Made by a program: the position numbers and the translations under genes. Shown in pieces: positions 54,177 to 62,730 of a stretch of 64,000 nucleotides of DNA. The notes beneath the pieces were generated by a model, which saw nothing but the letters and a program-made list of their open reading frames with translations, was not told the DNA's origin and did no database searches. The DNA is taken from NCBI GenBank assembly GCA_044377005.1, contig JBILJV010000003.1, forward strand, positions 36,554 through 100,553, written 5' to 3'. Origin of the DNA: JABMMZ01 sp044377005 (lineage in GTDB: Bacteria; Bacteroidota; Bacteroidia; NS11-12g; UBA955). Every line of letters begins with the position of its first letter. Position 1 is the stretch's first letter.

Positions 54177-55253
54177 GTGCGAATAAACAATTTATCAATT
54201 TATCAATTTAAGAACCATAAAGACTTTAAGATTGACTTAAATACAGATATAACATGCATTACTGGAAAGAATGGTCAAGGTAAAACAAATATACTAGATG
54301 CTATTTTCATGTTGAGTGCATGTAAAAGTTATTTTAACGCCATAGATTATCAATTGATTTTACATGGAGAAACTTCTGCTGCTTTAAATGCCGAATTTTA
54401 CAACGGGCAGCAACTTGATATACAGCTTATTATAGAACAAGGCAAAAAGAAGAAGTTAAAATTAAATGGCAAACAATACGATAAACTTATACACCATATT
54501 GGTTTAATAAATGTAGTAATTATTACCCCTGATGACATTGAACTTATCAAAGGAAATAGCGATGAAAGAAGAAAGTTTATCGACCTTATGATTAGTCAAA
54601 CCGATAGAGTGTATTTAAATCACCTTTCCGAATATCATAAACTATTAGACCAACGCAACCGACAATTAAAGTTATTTGCCGACCATCAACACTTTGATTC
54701 TATTATTTTAGAGAGTTTTAATGAAAGAATGTTGGCACCTTGTGAATACATTTATCAAAAAAGACAACTTGTATTAAAAGAAATTCAGGCCGCTTTCAAC
54801 CAATATTACAGTTCATTTCAGTCGGGAAAAGAAGAAGTTGTTTTAAAATACGAAAGTGCTTTAAACTCAGATTCTTTTGAAACGTTATTAAAATCAAGCT
54901 TAAACAAGGACTTGGCTCTACAAAGGACAAGTGTGGGCATACATAAGGACGATATTTTATTTGAAATAAATGGATATCCACTCAAAAAATTTGGTTCTCA
55001 GGGGCAGAATAAATCATTTATTATTGCATTAAAATTGGCGCAATATCAATTTTTAGCAGAAACAGTAAAACAATCCCCAATCTTACTATTGGATGATATC
55101 TTTGAAAAAATAGACGAGGAGCGTGCAGAAAAACTCATTCATTTAATTTCTCATGAGTCATTTGGACAAATTATCATAACAGACACTCATGCAGAAAGGA
55201 TGAGAAAATATTTTGAAAACAGTAATAAAAGCACCAAATTCGTAGAGTTATAA
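54177..55253 (+). CDS. recF: DNA replication and repair protein RecF
   Basis: RecF is an SMC-like ATPase that loads RecA at gaps with RecO and RecR. The 358-residue product has Walker A GKNGQGKTNILD (near residue 31), the ABC-like signature GSQGQNKSFIIALKLAQ (near 280) and Walker B ILLLDDIFEKID. The start is GTG (54177) and the N-terminus MRINNLSIYQFKNHK is typical. dciA follows 2 bp later and then a cruF-like gene, forming a tight run. Confidence 0.97.
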   Translation: MRINNLSIYQFKNHKDFKIDLNTDITCITGKNGQGKTNILDAIFMLSACKSYFNAIDYQLILHGETSAALNAEFYNGQQLDIQLIIEQGKKKKLKLNGKQYDKLIHHIGLINVVIITPDDIELIKGNSDERRKFIDLMISQTDRVYLNHLSEYHKLLDQRNRQLKLFADHQHFDSIILESFNERMLAPCEYIYQKRQLVLKEIQAAFNQYYSSFQSGKEEVVLKYESALNSDSFETLLKSSLNKDLALQRTSVGIHKDDILFEINGYPLKKFGSQGQNKSFIIALKLAQYQFLAETVKQSPILLLDDIFEKIDEERAEKLIHLISHESFGQIIITDTHAERMRKYFENSNKSTKFVEL

Positions 55254-55255
55254 GT

Positions 55256-55549
55256 ATGAAAAAGACCAATCATTTATTTACCATATCAGAAGCTTTGGAT
55301 TTAATAACAAAGGACAAGCGAATGACTAAGGGACTAACAGAAAGTGTTATTAAAGAAAAATGGGCTGAAATGATGGGCAAAACCATTGCCGAACATACTA
55401 CTTTATTGTATATAAAAGACCACATACTTTATCTTTATTTTAATTCATCTGTCATTAAAAATGAGGTCAATCTAAGTAAACACAAATTGATAGAAATTGT
55501 TAACGAAACTATAGGAGAAAATACCATTACAGACGTTATTGTAAAATAA
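55256..55549 (+). CDS. DUF721 / DciA-like protein
   Basis: This 97-residue protein is of the DUF721 family, whose member DciA loads the replicative helicase in bacteria without DnaC. Typical points are KEKWAEMMGKTIAEHT and ILYLYFNSSVIKNEVNLSKHKL (read as shorter segments). The C-terminal disordered tail of longer DciA proteins is missing. Adjacency to recF supports a replication role. Confidence 0.9.
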   Translation: MKKTNHLFTISEALDLITKDKRMTKGLTESVIKEKWAEMMGKTIAEHTTLLYIKDHILYLYFNSSVIKNEVNLSKHKLIEIVNETIGENTITDVIVK

Positions 55550-55551
55550 TT

Positions 55552-56190
55552 ATGGCTATAAAAGTTAAACCACATACAGCGGGTTGGTTATTATTCATTG
55601 TTTATACTGTAGGTTATGCTGGTTTTCAGTTTTCTGAAACCAAGGGATTAATGCGTGAATTAATTTGGGTGAATTTGCTGCTCACCTTAATAGTTCTATT
55701 AATTTATCACAAAAAATGGGACAAAAGCTTCATTTTAACCTCTTTATTTTTAGCTATTTTAGGGTATGGTTTAGAGGTTGTGGGAGTAAAAACAGGACTT
55801 ATTTTTGGGGAATATGTTTACGGACCTACATTGGGTTTTAAGTATTGGAACACGCCTGTAATGATGGGAGTAACATGGATTACTACCTTGTACTTAAGTA
55901 GACAAATCGCAGAATCTTTGGTAAAAGACCCTTTTTTACATTGCTTGATTGCAGCAACATTAATGGTGTTGTTAGATTTTTTTATAGAACCTTTTGCCAT
56001 TAAGCATTACATGTGGGCATGGGAAAATACAACAGTACCAATTCATAACTATATAGGTTGGTTCATTAGTGGATTTGTGATGCATTACATCTATTTAAAA
56101 TTCACTAAATATCCTCAGAACAAACTGTCATTAGCTATTTATATAATACAACTTGGATTTTTTTTAGCCTTATTCTTATCGAAAAATTAG
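55552..56190 (+). CDS. Carotenoid biosynthesis membrane protein (CruF-like)
   Basis: This 212-residue protein has about six to seven membrane helices and belongs to the Caroten_synth/CruF family, which hydrates the psi end of carotenoids. Family points are GYGLEVVGVKTGLIFGEYVYG near residue 65 (read as GYGLEVVGVKTG and FGEYVYG), MMGVTWITTLYLSRQ, and LDFFIEPFAIKHYMWAW near 145. It stands 3 bp after the DciA-like gene, away from other carotenoid genes, so the substrate is uncertain. Confidence 0.85.
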   Translation: MAIKVKPHTAGWLLFIVYTVGYAGFQFSETKGLMRELIWVNLLLTLIVLLIYHKKWDKSFILTSLFLAILGYGLEVVGVKTGLIFGEYVYGPTLGFKYWNTPVMMGVTWITTLYLSRQIAESLVKDPFLHCLIAATLMVLLDFFIEPFAIKHYMWAWENTTVPIHNYIGWFISGFVMHYIYLKFTKYPQNKLSLAIYIIQLGFFLALFLSKN

Positions 56191-56243
56191 TACACAAATA
56201 ACAAAATGTATTACATTCGTAAGCTAATTAAAAAAAAAGAAAA

Positions 56244-56705
56244 ATGAGTTTACAAATAGGAAATACTGCCCCAGATTTTACGCTTTACAATACTGAAAAA
56301 CAAGCTATCAAATTATCAGAATTAAAAGGACAAAATGTAGTTTTATTATTTTTCCCTTTAGCATTTACTTCGACATGCACCAAAGAATTGTGTGGTGTAA
56401 GAGATGACATTGCCAACTACAATGGTTTAAATGCTAAAGTTTTTGGCATTTCTGTTGATTCGATTTTTTCATTGGGTCAATTTAAAAAAGATCAAGAATT
56501 AAATTTTGATTTACTAAGCGATTTCAATAAGGAAGCTTCAACGGAATATGGTTGTTTGTATGATCATTTTGTTCTAGAAATGAAAGGTGTTTCTAAACGC
56601 TCTGCTTTTTTGATTGACCCTAATGGCATTATTCAATATGCAGAAGTTTTAGAAAATGCTGGAGAGATTCCAGACTTAGAATTATTAAAATCACACATAA
56701 AGTAA
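56244..56705 (+). CDS. Peroxiredoxin, PrxQ/AhpE-like
   Basis: This 153-residue thiol peroxidase has the thioredoxin-like fold start APDFTLYNTEKQ. The peroxidatic Cys45 is in FTSTCTKELC, and Cys50 is five residues later, the spacing used by PrxQ/Bcp proteins for an intramolecular disulfide. FGISVDSIFSLGQFKKD follows. It is cytoplasmic and removes hydrogen peroxide or organic peroxides. The nfeD gene begins 2 bp after its stop. Confidence 0.93.
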   Translation: MSLQIGNTAPDFTLYNTEKQAIKLSELKGQNVVLLFFPLAFTSTCTKELCGVRDDIANYNGLNAKVFGISVDSIFSLGQFKKDQELNFDLLSDFNKEASTEYGCLYDHFVLEMKGVSKRSAFLIDPNGIIQYAEVLENAGEIPDLELLKSHIK

Positions 56706-56707
56706 AT

Positions 56708-57169
56708 ATGATGACATCGTTAATTATCATTTTAATTATTTTAGGGCTAGCATTAATTCTGTTAGAACTATTTGTAACCCCCGGCTTTATAACAGGTTTA
56801 TTAGGTGGTGCAGCTTGGCTTTATGCTTTATACAAAATATACACATTGTATGGAACTTCATCTGGGCATTTGGCTTTATTGGGTTTATTATTGCTATTAA
56901 TTGCAAGTATTGTTATTGCTTTAAAAAGTGGCATTTGGAACCGTGCATCGCTCAAAGAAAATATAGATGGGAAAGTTAATAATCTTCCGCCAGTAAATGT
57001 GGGAGACAAGGGCTACACAACAAGTTTTATTAGACCTATGGGTCAGGCAATTGTTAATAATTACGACATAGAAGTTAGTAGCATGGGTGAAATGATACCT
57101 TCAGGTGTAAATATTGAAATCATAAAAATTGAAAATACAAAAATTTATATAAAACAAACCACAATATGA
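56708..57169 (+). CDS. NfeD-like membrane protein
   Basis: This 153-residue short-form NfeD protein has two or three membrane helices (about 5-25, 28-45, 48-66) and a C-terminal OB-fold domain (about 95-153, GDKGYTTSFIRPMGQAIVNN, VNIEIIKIENTKIYIKQ). NfeD proteins partner with flotillin-like membrane scaffolds. It overlaps floA by 4 bp, consistent with that partnership. Confidence 0.92.
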   Translation: MMTSLIIILIILGLALILLELFVTPGFITGLLGGAAWLYALYKIYTLYGTSSGHLALLGLLLLLIASIVIALKSGIWNRASLKENIDGKVNNLPPVNVGDKGYTTSFIRPMGQAIVNNYDIEVSSMGEMIPSGVNIEIIKIENTKIYIKQTTI

Positions 57170-58152
57170 GTCTATTACAAATTCCAAATTTCTTATTTGG
57201 TGCGGGTGGCATCATCCTCATCATTATTGTCTTTTTTATTTTCCTTTACTTCGTTCCATTGGGACTTTGGTTTTCAGCCATTTTATCTAAAGTAAAGATT
57301 TCTCTTTTAGATTTAATCTTTATGAGATGGCGAAAAGTGCCACCAGATTTGATTGTTAAAGGATTGGTGAATGCTACTAAAGCAGGATTAAGCGTTAACA
57401 GTGACATGTTAGAAGCCCATTACTTAGCCGGTGGTAATGTTATTAGAGTGATTTCTGCATTAATTAGTGCTGACAAAGCAAACATAGCGCTAGATTTTAA
57501 ATCGGCAACAGCGATTGATTTGGCGGGAAGAGACGTATTAGAAGCGGTAAATATGAGTGTTAATCCTAAAGTAATAGACACTCCTCCCGTTTCTGCGGTT
57601 GCAAAAGATGGAATTCAGTTAATAGCTAAAGCACGTGTAACGGTTAGAGCAAACATTTCCAGATTAGTGGGTGGTGCAGGTGAAGAAACTATTTTAGCAA
57701 GAGTAGGTGAAGGTATTGTAACCACAATTGGTTCAGCTATAAATCACAAAGAAGTGTTAGAAAATCCTGACAGAATCTCCAAAGGGGTTTTGGCTAAAGG
57801 TTTAGATGCTGGTACAGCCTTTGAAATATTATCTATTGATATAGCGGATATTGATATTGGAGAAAACATAGGTGCTAAACTACAAATGGACCAAGCAGAA
57901 GCCGACAAAAATATTGCACAGGCAAAAGCAGAGGAACGTCGTGCTATGGCTATTGCTTTAGAACAAGAAATGAAAGCAAAAGCACAAGAAGCTAGAGCAA
58001 AAGTAATAGAAGCAGAAGCGCTAATTCCAATTGCTATGGCAGATGCATTCAAAAGCGGGAATTTAGGCATTATGGATTACTATAAAATGCAAAATATAAA
58101 AGCAGATACCGATATGAGAGACGCATTCTCTAAACCTACTAAAAAAGACTAA
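57166..58152 (+). CDS. floA: Flotillin-like protein FloA
   Basis: This 328-residue membrane scaffold protein has an N-terminal hydrophobic hairpin (about 8-40), a PHB/SPFH-like domain (DTPPVSAVAKDGIQLIAKARV, then GAGEETILARVGEGIVTTIGS, read in parts) and an Ala/Glu/Lys-rich coiled coil (about 245-290, QAEADKNIAQAKAEERRAMA). FloA organises membrane microdomains. It is coupled to nfeD and followed by a terminator. Confidence 0.95.
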   Translation: MSLLQIPNFLFGAGGIILIIIVFFIFLYFVPLGLWFSAILSKVKISLLDLIFMRWRKVPPDLIVKGLVNATKAGLSVNSDMLEAHYLAGGNVIRVISALISADKANIALDFKSATAIDLAGRDVLEAVNMSVNPKVIDTPPVSAVAKDGIQLIAKARVTVRANISRLVGGAGEETILARVGEGIVTTIGSAINHKEVLENPDRISKGVLAKGLDAGTAFEILSIDIADIDIGENIGAKLQMDQAEADKNIAQAKAEERRAMAIALEQEMKAKAQEARAKVIEAEALIPIAMADAFKSGNLGIMDYYKMQNIKADTDMRDAFSKPTKKD

Positions 58153-58174
58153 TAAATCTTTAAAATATATTCAG

Positions 58175-58207
58175 TAGCCCATGATAAATCATGGGCTATT
58201 TTTTTGG
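58175..58207 (+). terminator. Terminator after floA
   Basis: A perfect 10-bp stem (58175-58184 with 58189-58198) with loop TAAA is followed by a T-run, 22 bp past the floA stop. Confidence 0.85.
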
Positions 58208-58258
58208 AGAATTGATTCAATTCAGATAATTATATTAATTTCGCCATTCATTGCTACT

Positions 58259-59023
58259 ATGAAAGTTATTTCTTACAACGTAAACGGAGTTCGTTCTGCC
58301 CTTAGTAAAGGGTTCTTAACCTTTTTACAAGAGGAAAATCCAGACATTGTATGTCTTCAAGAAATTAAGGCCAACGAAGCCGATATCGACCAATCATTGT
58401 TTGAAGCTTTGGGTTATCATTGCTATTGGTTTTCGGCACAAAAAAAAGGTTATAGTGGTGTCGGTATACTGAGCAAACTAAAGCCTGTTTCTATTAGTAA
58501 AGGTATTCAGCATGAGTTATTTGATTATGAAGGACGCGTATTGACTTTGCATTTTGACAATTTTTCAGTTATGAGTTGTTATTTTCCATCGGGTACCACC
58601 GGAGACATTAGGCAAGAAATCAAATATCAGTTTTTAGATTATTTTTACAATTACATCAATACAATAGAGAAAAATAAAGAAGCATTAATAGTATGTGGAG
58701 ATTACAATATTTGTCATCGAGAAATAGACATTCACGATCCGATAGGCAATAAAAACTCAAGTGGTTTTTTACCTGAAGAACGCGCTTGGATGGACAAATG
58801 GTTTAGCAACGGTATGATTGATACTTTTAGGTACTTAAATCAGGGACCCGACCAATACACTTGGTGGAGTTTTAGAACCGCTGCACGTTCCCGAAACAAA
58901 GGTTGGAGAATCGATTATATATCATCAAGCCGTTCACTTGAAAAACAATTATTAGCTTCAGGTATATTGAGTCAATACGTCCACAGTGACCACTGTGGTT
59001 CATTTGCCACATTTAATTTATAA
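58259..59023 (+). CDS. xth: Exodeoxyribonuclease III
   Basis: ExoIII is an AP endonuclease and 3' exonuclease of base excision repair. The 254-residue product has MKVISYNVNGVRSAL, the metal-binding Glu in CLQEIKA, GDYNICHREIDIHDP with catalytic Asp/Asn, and YVHSDHCGSFATF at the end. I use the ATG at 58259. An upstream in-frame ATG at 58181 lies inside the floA terminator hairpin. A TAATTTCG element (58236-58243) with TTG at 58212 may be the promoter. Confidence 0.96.
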   Translation: MKVISYNVNGVRSALSKGFLTFLQEENPDIVCLQEIKANEADIDQSLFEALGYHCYWFSAQKKGYSGVGILSKLKPVSISKGIQHELFDYEGRVLTLHFDNFSVMSCYFPSGTTGDIRQEIKYQFLDYFYNYINTIEKNKEALIVCGDYNICHREIDIHDPIGNKNSSGFLPEERAWMDKWFSNGMIDTFRYLNQGPDQYTWWSFRTAARSRNKGWRIDYISSSRSLEKQLLASGILSQYVHSDHCGSFATFNL

Positions 59024-59028
59024 ACTTA

Positions 59029-59166
59029 ATGGGGTCTAATATACTTATTGGCTCGGGTTTATATGTCAGTGTATTTGAACATGAAATGTGCAAATACGGA
59101 ATAAATCTTTTAATTATAGAAAAACGCATTCCTGAGGGAAGTAAAATTTTAAAAAATAATTATTAG
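59029..59166 (+). pseudogene. Remnant of UDP-galactopyranose mutase N-terminus
   Basis: A 45-codon open stretch reads as the Rossmann start of Glf-type flavoproteins: NILIGSGLYVSVFEHEM, then GINLLIIEKR. In intact Glf enzymes this is I-V-G-(A/S)-G-L-x-G-(A/S)-V-F-A-H-E, then a K-R-G-x-x-V-L-V-I-(D/E)-K-R. The reading frame stops at TAG (59164-59166) and no further Glf sequence follows. The glycine GxGxxG pattern is damaged (V in place of the third Gly). I call it a decayed fragment. It lies between xth and another FAD oxidoreductase gene. Confidence 0.65.
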
Positions 59167-59182
59167 TCATACCTATATATCT

Positions 59183-60433
59183 ATGGAAAAAGAAGTCGAC
59201 ATATTAATTATTGGAGGTGGTATTACTGGAATTTCTTTAGCTTCATTTTTAGAAACATCAGACTATTTAATTATTGAAAAAGATTCAGAGCTTGGCGGAT
59301 ATTGTAAAACGACTGTCTCAAATGATTATATTTGGGATTACTCTGGTCATTTTTTCCATTTTAATAACAATGAAATTAAAAACTATCTTGTTGAAAATAT
59401 CGATTGTGAAATTTTAACAGTTAATAAGGTTTGTTATGTTTATTACAAGAATCAACTGATAGATTATCCTTTTCAAAACAATATTCATCAACTTAAAGAA
59501 AATGAGTACTTAGAGTGCTTAGTAGACTTAAAAAACAAAGAAAATTTAATAATAAATACGTTTACTGATTATGTAGTAAGTAACTTAGGAAATGCCATTA
59601 GTAATAAGTTCGTTATTCCTTACAACCAAAAATTATATGCTTGTGATCTGGACCAATTAGATTTTTATGCAATGGGTAGATTTTTTCCTAAACCATTAGA
59701 TTACAATGATTATATAAATAATGTAAGTTTTAAACAAAAACAAGCTACCTACAATGATACATTTATTTACCCTAAAGGAGGTAGTAATGAGTTTGTTAAA
59801 TCATTATTAAAAAGGGTCAAGACTAATAATATCTTAATAAACAATGAAGTTCAAAGTATTGATATTGATGAAAAAAAAGTAACTACTTCAAAAGGAACTA
59901 TAAAATATAATAAACTTGTAAATACGATTCCATTTAGTCATTTATTGAAGATAAGCGGCGAAGAAACTAAAAATTTAACTTGGAATAAAGTAATAGTCTT
60001 TAACATGGGATTTGATTCTCCAAGCGAAGTAGAAGCAAATTGGATTTATTATCCAGGTAATGAGATATTTTATAGAGTTGGATTTTATAATAACCTATTC
60101 AAAACTAAAAAAATGAGCTTATATGTTGAAATAGGAATGAAACATAATGAATTATTTGATGAGAAAGTAACCTTAAACTCAATATTAAATGACTTACAAG
60201 AAGTTGGGATTATTAAAAATCAGAAATTAGTTGATTACCAAGTTATAGTTATGAATCCAGCTTATGTACATATTACAAAAGAGTCTAAATCTATCTTCAA
60301 CAAATGGTGTGAAAAAAACAACACAAAAGATGTTTACTCAATAGGGCGTTATGGCTCTTGGACTTATTGTTCTATTGAGGACAATATTATACAAGCGCAA
60401 GAACTTGCTTTAAAACTAAACAAACAACTATGA
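59183..60433 (+). CDS. FAD-dependent oxidoreductase, UDP-galactopyranose mutase/amine-oxidase-like
   Basis: This 416-residue flavoprotein has the dinucleotide-binding start VDILIIGGGITGISLASFLE (residues 5-24), the acidic IIEKDSELGGYCKT, and a conserved DYSGHFFHF segment near residue 53. The C-terminal FAD contact is in YSIGRYGSWTYCSIEDNIIQA. This is the pattern of protoporphyrinogen-oxidase/UDP-galactopyranose-mutase-like enzymes found in glycan clusters. The next gene, a GT2 transferase, overlaps by 4 bp, so it probably acts on a nucleotide sugar or glycan. The exact reaction is unknown. Confidence 0.75.
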   Translation: MEKEVDILIIGGGITGISLASFLETSDYLIIEKDSELGGYCKTTVSNDYIWDYSGHFFHFNNNEIKNYLVENIDCEILTVNKVCYVYYKNQLIDYPFQNNIHQLKENEYLECLVDLKNKENLIINTFTDYVVSNLGNAISNKFVIPYNQKLYACDLDQLDFYAMGRFFPKPLDYNDYINNVSFKQKQATYNDTFIYPKGGSNEFVKSLLKRVKTNNILINNEVQSIDIDEKKVTTSKGTIKYNKLVNTIPFSHLLKISGEETKNLTWNKVIVFNMGFDSPSEVEANWIYYPGNEIFYRVGFYNNLFKTKKMSLYVEIGMKHNELFDEKVTLNSILNDLQEVGIIKNQKLVDYQVIVMNPAYVHITKESKSIFNKWCEKNNTKDVYSIGRYGSWTYCSIEDNIIQAQELALKLNKQL

Positions 60434-61335
60434 AAGTTTTCGCATTACTAATTACTTACAACCGTTGCTATAGTTTAAATAAAGCGATTGACAAACTATT
60501 GAAACAAAAAGACCCTATCGATAAAATTATCGTAATCAATAATAACTCAAATGATTCAACTTATACTTATTTGAAGTCCTTTGAAAACAATCCTTTATTT
60601 GCCATTTATCATTTTAACACAAATACTGGCGGAGCGGGTGCCTATTATTATGGGTACAATCAATGTGTTTCTTTAGGTGCGGATTGGATTATTTGTATAG
60701 AAGATGATATTATATTGCCTAAAACTTTTAATTCCAACTTAAAACATATTATTCACGAGAAAAAAGAAGATAAAGTTGGGTTTATTTATCCTAGAATATT
60801 GAGCATTGAAAATCGCCATCATACACATGGTTCACTTTATTTCACAAAAAACAATTACTTAGAAAAAGCGCAATTTGCAGGTTTGGTGGTTAATGCAAAG
60901 GGCATACAATCTGTTGGATTACCTATCCATTCTTTTTTTATCTATTTTGATGATTGGGAATACACCCTTAGGTTGACACAAAATGGATTCGTTGGAATAC
61001 ATGCACCCTCTTTATACGCTTGGCATAATGATGGCGTTAGAGCTAATGGAAAACCTTGGTTAAGCGTTCCTAAAAAAGAAATTTGGAAAAGTTTATTTGG
61101 TATCCGTAATGAATTGGTTTTTTATAAAAAAAAGGGGCTTATGGTGTACACCAAACTATTGCTAAAACATGTATTATTGACACCCTTTTCTATCCTATTT
61201 CATCGGAAAGAAGATGTTTTGTACGTTGCAATTAAATGGAGTTTGTGGTCATTCAAATCTTTGTATTTTGATTATACAATTGATAAAGTCAATTCAGAAA
61301 ATGTAAAAAGGTTTGAAAACAACTATTTACGTTAA
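60430..61335 (+). CDS. GT2-family glycosyltransferase, galactofuranosyl/rhamnosyl transferase-like
   Basis: This 301-residue GT-A enzyme begins VFALLITYNRCYSLNKAI and has NTNTGGAGAYYYGY near residue 65, close to the N-x-GG-x-GG-x-xxG motif of galactofuranosyl and rhamnosyl transferases. The metal-binding IEDDIILP and a late FIYFDDWEYTLRL are also present. A short hydrophobic segment near 240-258 may dock it to the membrane. A Galf role fits the adjacent Glf remnant and flavoprotein but is an inference. Its stop codon overlaps the convergent ccmB stop by 4 bp (TTAA). Confidence 0.82.
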   Translation: MKVFALLITYNRCYSLNKAIDKLLKQKDPIDKIIVINNNSNDSTYTYLKSFENNPLFAIYHFNTNTGGAGAYYYGYNQCVSLGADWIICIEDDIILPKTFNSNLKHIIHEKKEDKVGFIYPRILSIENRHHTHGSLYFTKNNYLEKAQFAGLVVNAKGIQSVGLPIHSFFIYFDDWEYTLRLTQNGFVGIHAPSLYAWHNDGVRANGKPWLSVPKKEIWKSLFGIRNELVFYKKKGLMVYTKLLLKHVLLTPFSILFHRKEDVLYVAIKWSLWSFKSLYFDYTIDKVNSENVKRFENNYLR

Positions 61336-61982
61336 TCTTTCCAAATAAACTTAATTAAGGAAACTCCCATTACAAAAACGAGAACATTAAAACCTGACAG
61401 GAGCAATATTTCGGGTAAATAACTCAAAAAACCTAGATCATCAATTGCATTTTTCCCAGCTTTTACCCCTATGAGCACAAAGGGAATAATGAGAGGAAAT
61501 GTTAATACCGGCAACAAGACCCCAGGATTATCTGTTTTGGAGGCAATACTACTGCTAATTGTAAAAATTGAGGCGATACCTCCCCCTGTTAGTAATGCTA
61601 TAACATAAAACCCAAAAATTGAATCACTTATTTGACCATGAATCATAATAAAAATGAGTAAAGCAAACGACGTAAATAAAAACATCAAAGCAAAAGATGT
61701 GATTAACTTGCCTATTAAAAACTGTGATGGAGATAAAAGTTGATGCCAAAAAATGTAATGTCCTTTTTTCATAGATATAAAGGCTTTGGAGATCCCTTGC
61801 AAGGTTGTAAATATGACGACAATCCAAAAAATAGCCGAAAAATGAGGTTTATCCATCCCAGGAAGTGCTAAAAAAGTAATTAAAACCGCAGTAAAAATAT
61901 AGATAAGAATGGCTATCAGAGCGTATTTGTTTCTCCATTCTTCATCCAAAAAAAATTTAACTGCTTGAAAAATTGTTGCCAA
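61332..61982 (-). CDS. ccmB: Heme exporter membrane protein CcmB
   Basis: CcmB is the membrane part of the CcmAB transporter used in cytochrome c maturation. The product has six membrane helices and the family pattern FFLDEEWRNKYAL at the start, LLSPSQFLIGKLI in the middle and LPVLTFPLIIPFVLIGVKA near the end. I place the start at a TTG at 61982 (216 residues). An ATG at 62045 would lie upstream of the predicted transcript start and add a tail with no counterpart in the family. The ATPase gene ccmA is not in the window. Confidence 0.85.
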   Translation of the reverse strand: MATIFQAVKFFLDEEWRNKYALIAILIYIFTAVLITFLALPGMDKPHFSAIFWIVVIFTTLQGISKAFISMKKGHYIFWHQLLSPSQFLIGKLITSFALMFLFTSFALLIFIMIHGQISDSIFGFYVIALLTGGGIASIFTISSSIASKTDNPGVLLPVLTFPLIIPFVLIGVKAGKNAIDDLGFLSYLPEILLLSGFNVLVFVMGVSLIKFIWKD

Positions 61983-62032
61983 AATAAAAAATTGTACTTT
62001 TGCAAAAGTAACGTAAACATTTTTATGAACAA
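61973..62032. promoter_or_regulatory. Overlapping divergent promoters with a palindromic -7 region
   Basis: TACTTTTGCAAAAGTA (61995-62010) is a perfect 16-bp palindrome made of a plus-strand -7 box (61995-62002) and a minus-strand -7 box (62003-62010). Each has a TTG exactly 19 bp away (61973-61975 on plus, 62030-62032 on minus). It serves the TerB-like gene on plus and ccmB on minus. Confidence 0.7.
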
Positions 62033-62489
62033 CAAAATTCAACATTTAAGTAACGAAGAGCAAACACTCATTTTAAGCGCACCCATTTATGTTTCAGCCT
62101 TAATATCAGGCGTAGATGGTGAATTCCATCCTGAAGAAATAAAAAAAGCAGTTAAAATTATCCATATTAAAAGCTTCTCAGAAACCAAAGATTTAAGAGG
62201 TGTTTATGCTAACTCTGACCAAGAAAGCGAAGAAAAAATTGAAATGTTGATTGACGCATTACCTATCTCTACAACCGAAAGAAATGATGTTTTAATCCAA
62301 AAACTGAGTGGATTAAATGAGATTTTTCCAAAATTAGACACAACTTTTGCTTATGATCTTTACAACAGTTTAAGAGAATTAGCATACTATGTTAGTACAG
62401 CCTCTGAGTCTGACATGGCAGGTTTTCAAAATGAATTGGAAAAAGAAATTGCAAAACTACCTTTTTTAAACGCTCCTCAGTTGGACTAA
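62025..62489 (+). CDS. TerB-like helical protein of unknown function
   Basis: This 154-residue all-helical cytoplasmic protein has PIYVSALISGVDGEFHPEEIKKA near residues 20-42, which resembles the D-G-x-x-x-x-E-x motif of TerB/DjlA-like domains that may bind metal. The rest is amphipathic helix. I start at the ATG 62025. A longer reading from a TTG at 61965 begins before the predicted promoter. It is divergent from ccmB across a shared palindromic promoter. The function is not known. Confidence 0.65.
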   Translation: MNNKIQHLSNEEQTLILSAPIYVSALISGVDGEFHPEEIKKAVKIIHIKSFSETKDLRGVYANSDQESEEKIEMLIDALPISTTERNDVLIQKLSGLNEIFPKLDTTFAYDLYNSLRELAYYVSTASESDMAGFQNELEKEIAKLPFLNAPQLD

Positions 62490-62513
62490 TTTATCCAAAA
62501 ACTTATAAACAAC

Positions 62514-62549
62514 AATCACGGTAAGCATTACTTATCGTGATTTTTTTTG
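62514..62549 (+). terminator. Terminator after the TerB-like gene
   Basis: A 12-bp stem with one G-T pair (62514-62525 with 62531-62542), loop CATTA, is followed by eight T. The rest of the gap to 62730 is AT-rich and holds nothing I can support. Confidence 0.8.
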
Positions 62550-62730
62550 CTTATAAAACTTTTCTAAATTGAACTATTTTTTTTTCCAAACCAACTTGAA
62601 TTTCAACATAAAAAACCCTGAATTGAGCAATTGCCTCTATTATTGGCAGAAAACAAAATGGTTCAATGAATTCTAAACAACTTTTCAGTCTCTACATTAT
62701 CAATAAAATTCAAGACAAAAACGAATAAAT

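Noticed and set aside
58181..58258. Longer xth reading from an upstream in-frame ATG.
   Set aside because: The ATG lies within the floA terminator hairpin and adds 26 residues before the typical MKVISYNVNG start.
61995..62010. The palindrome as a repressor operator.
   Set aside because: It is fully explained by two opposed -7 boxes, each with a -33 TTG at 19 bp. A repressor could still use it, but nothing points to one.
61983..62045. ccmB start at the ATG at 62045.
   Set aside because: It lies upstream of the predicted minus-strand transcript start and overlaps the divergent gene. The extra residues do not look like CcmB.
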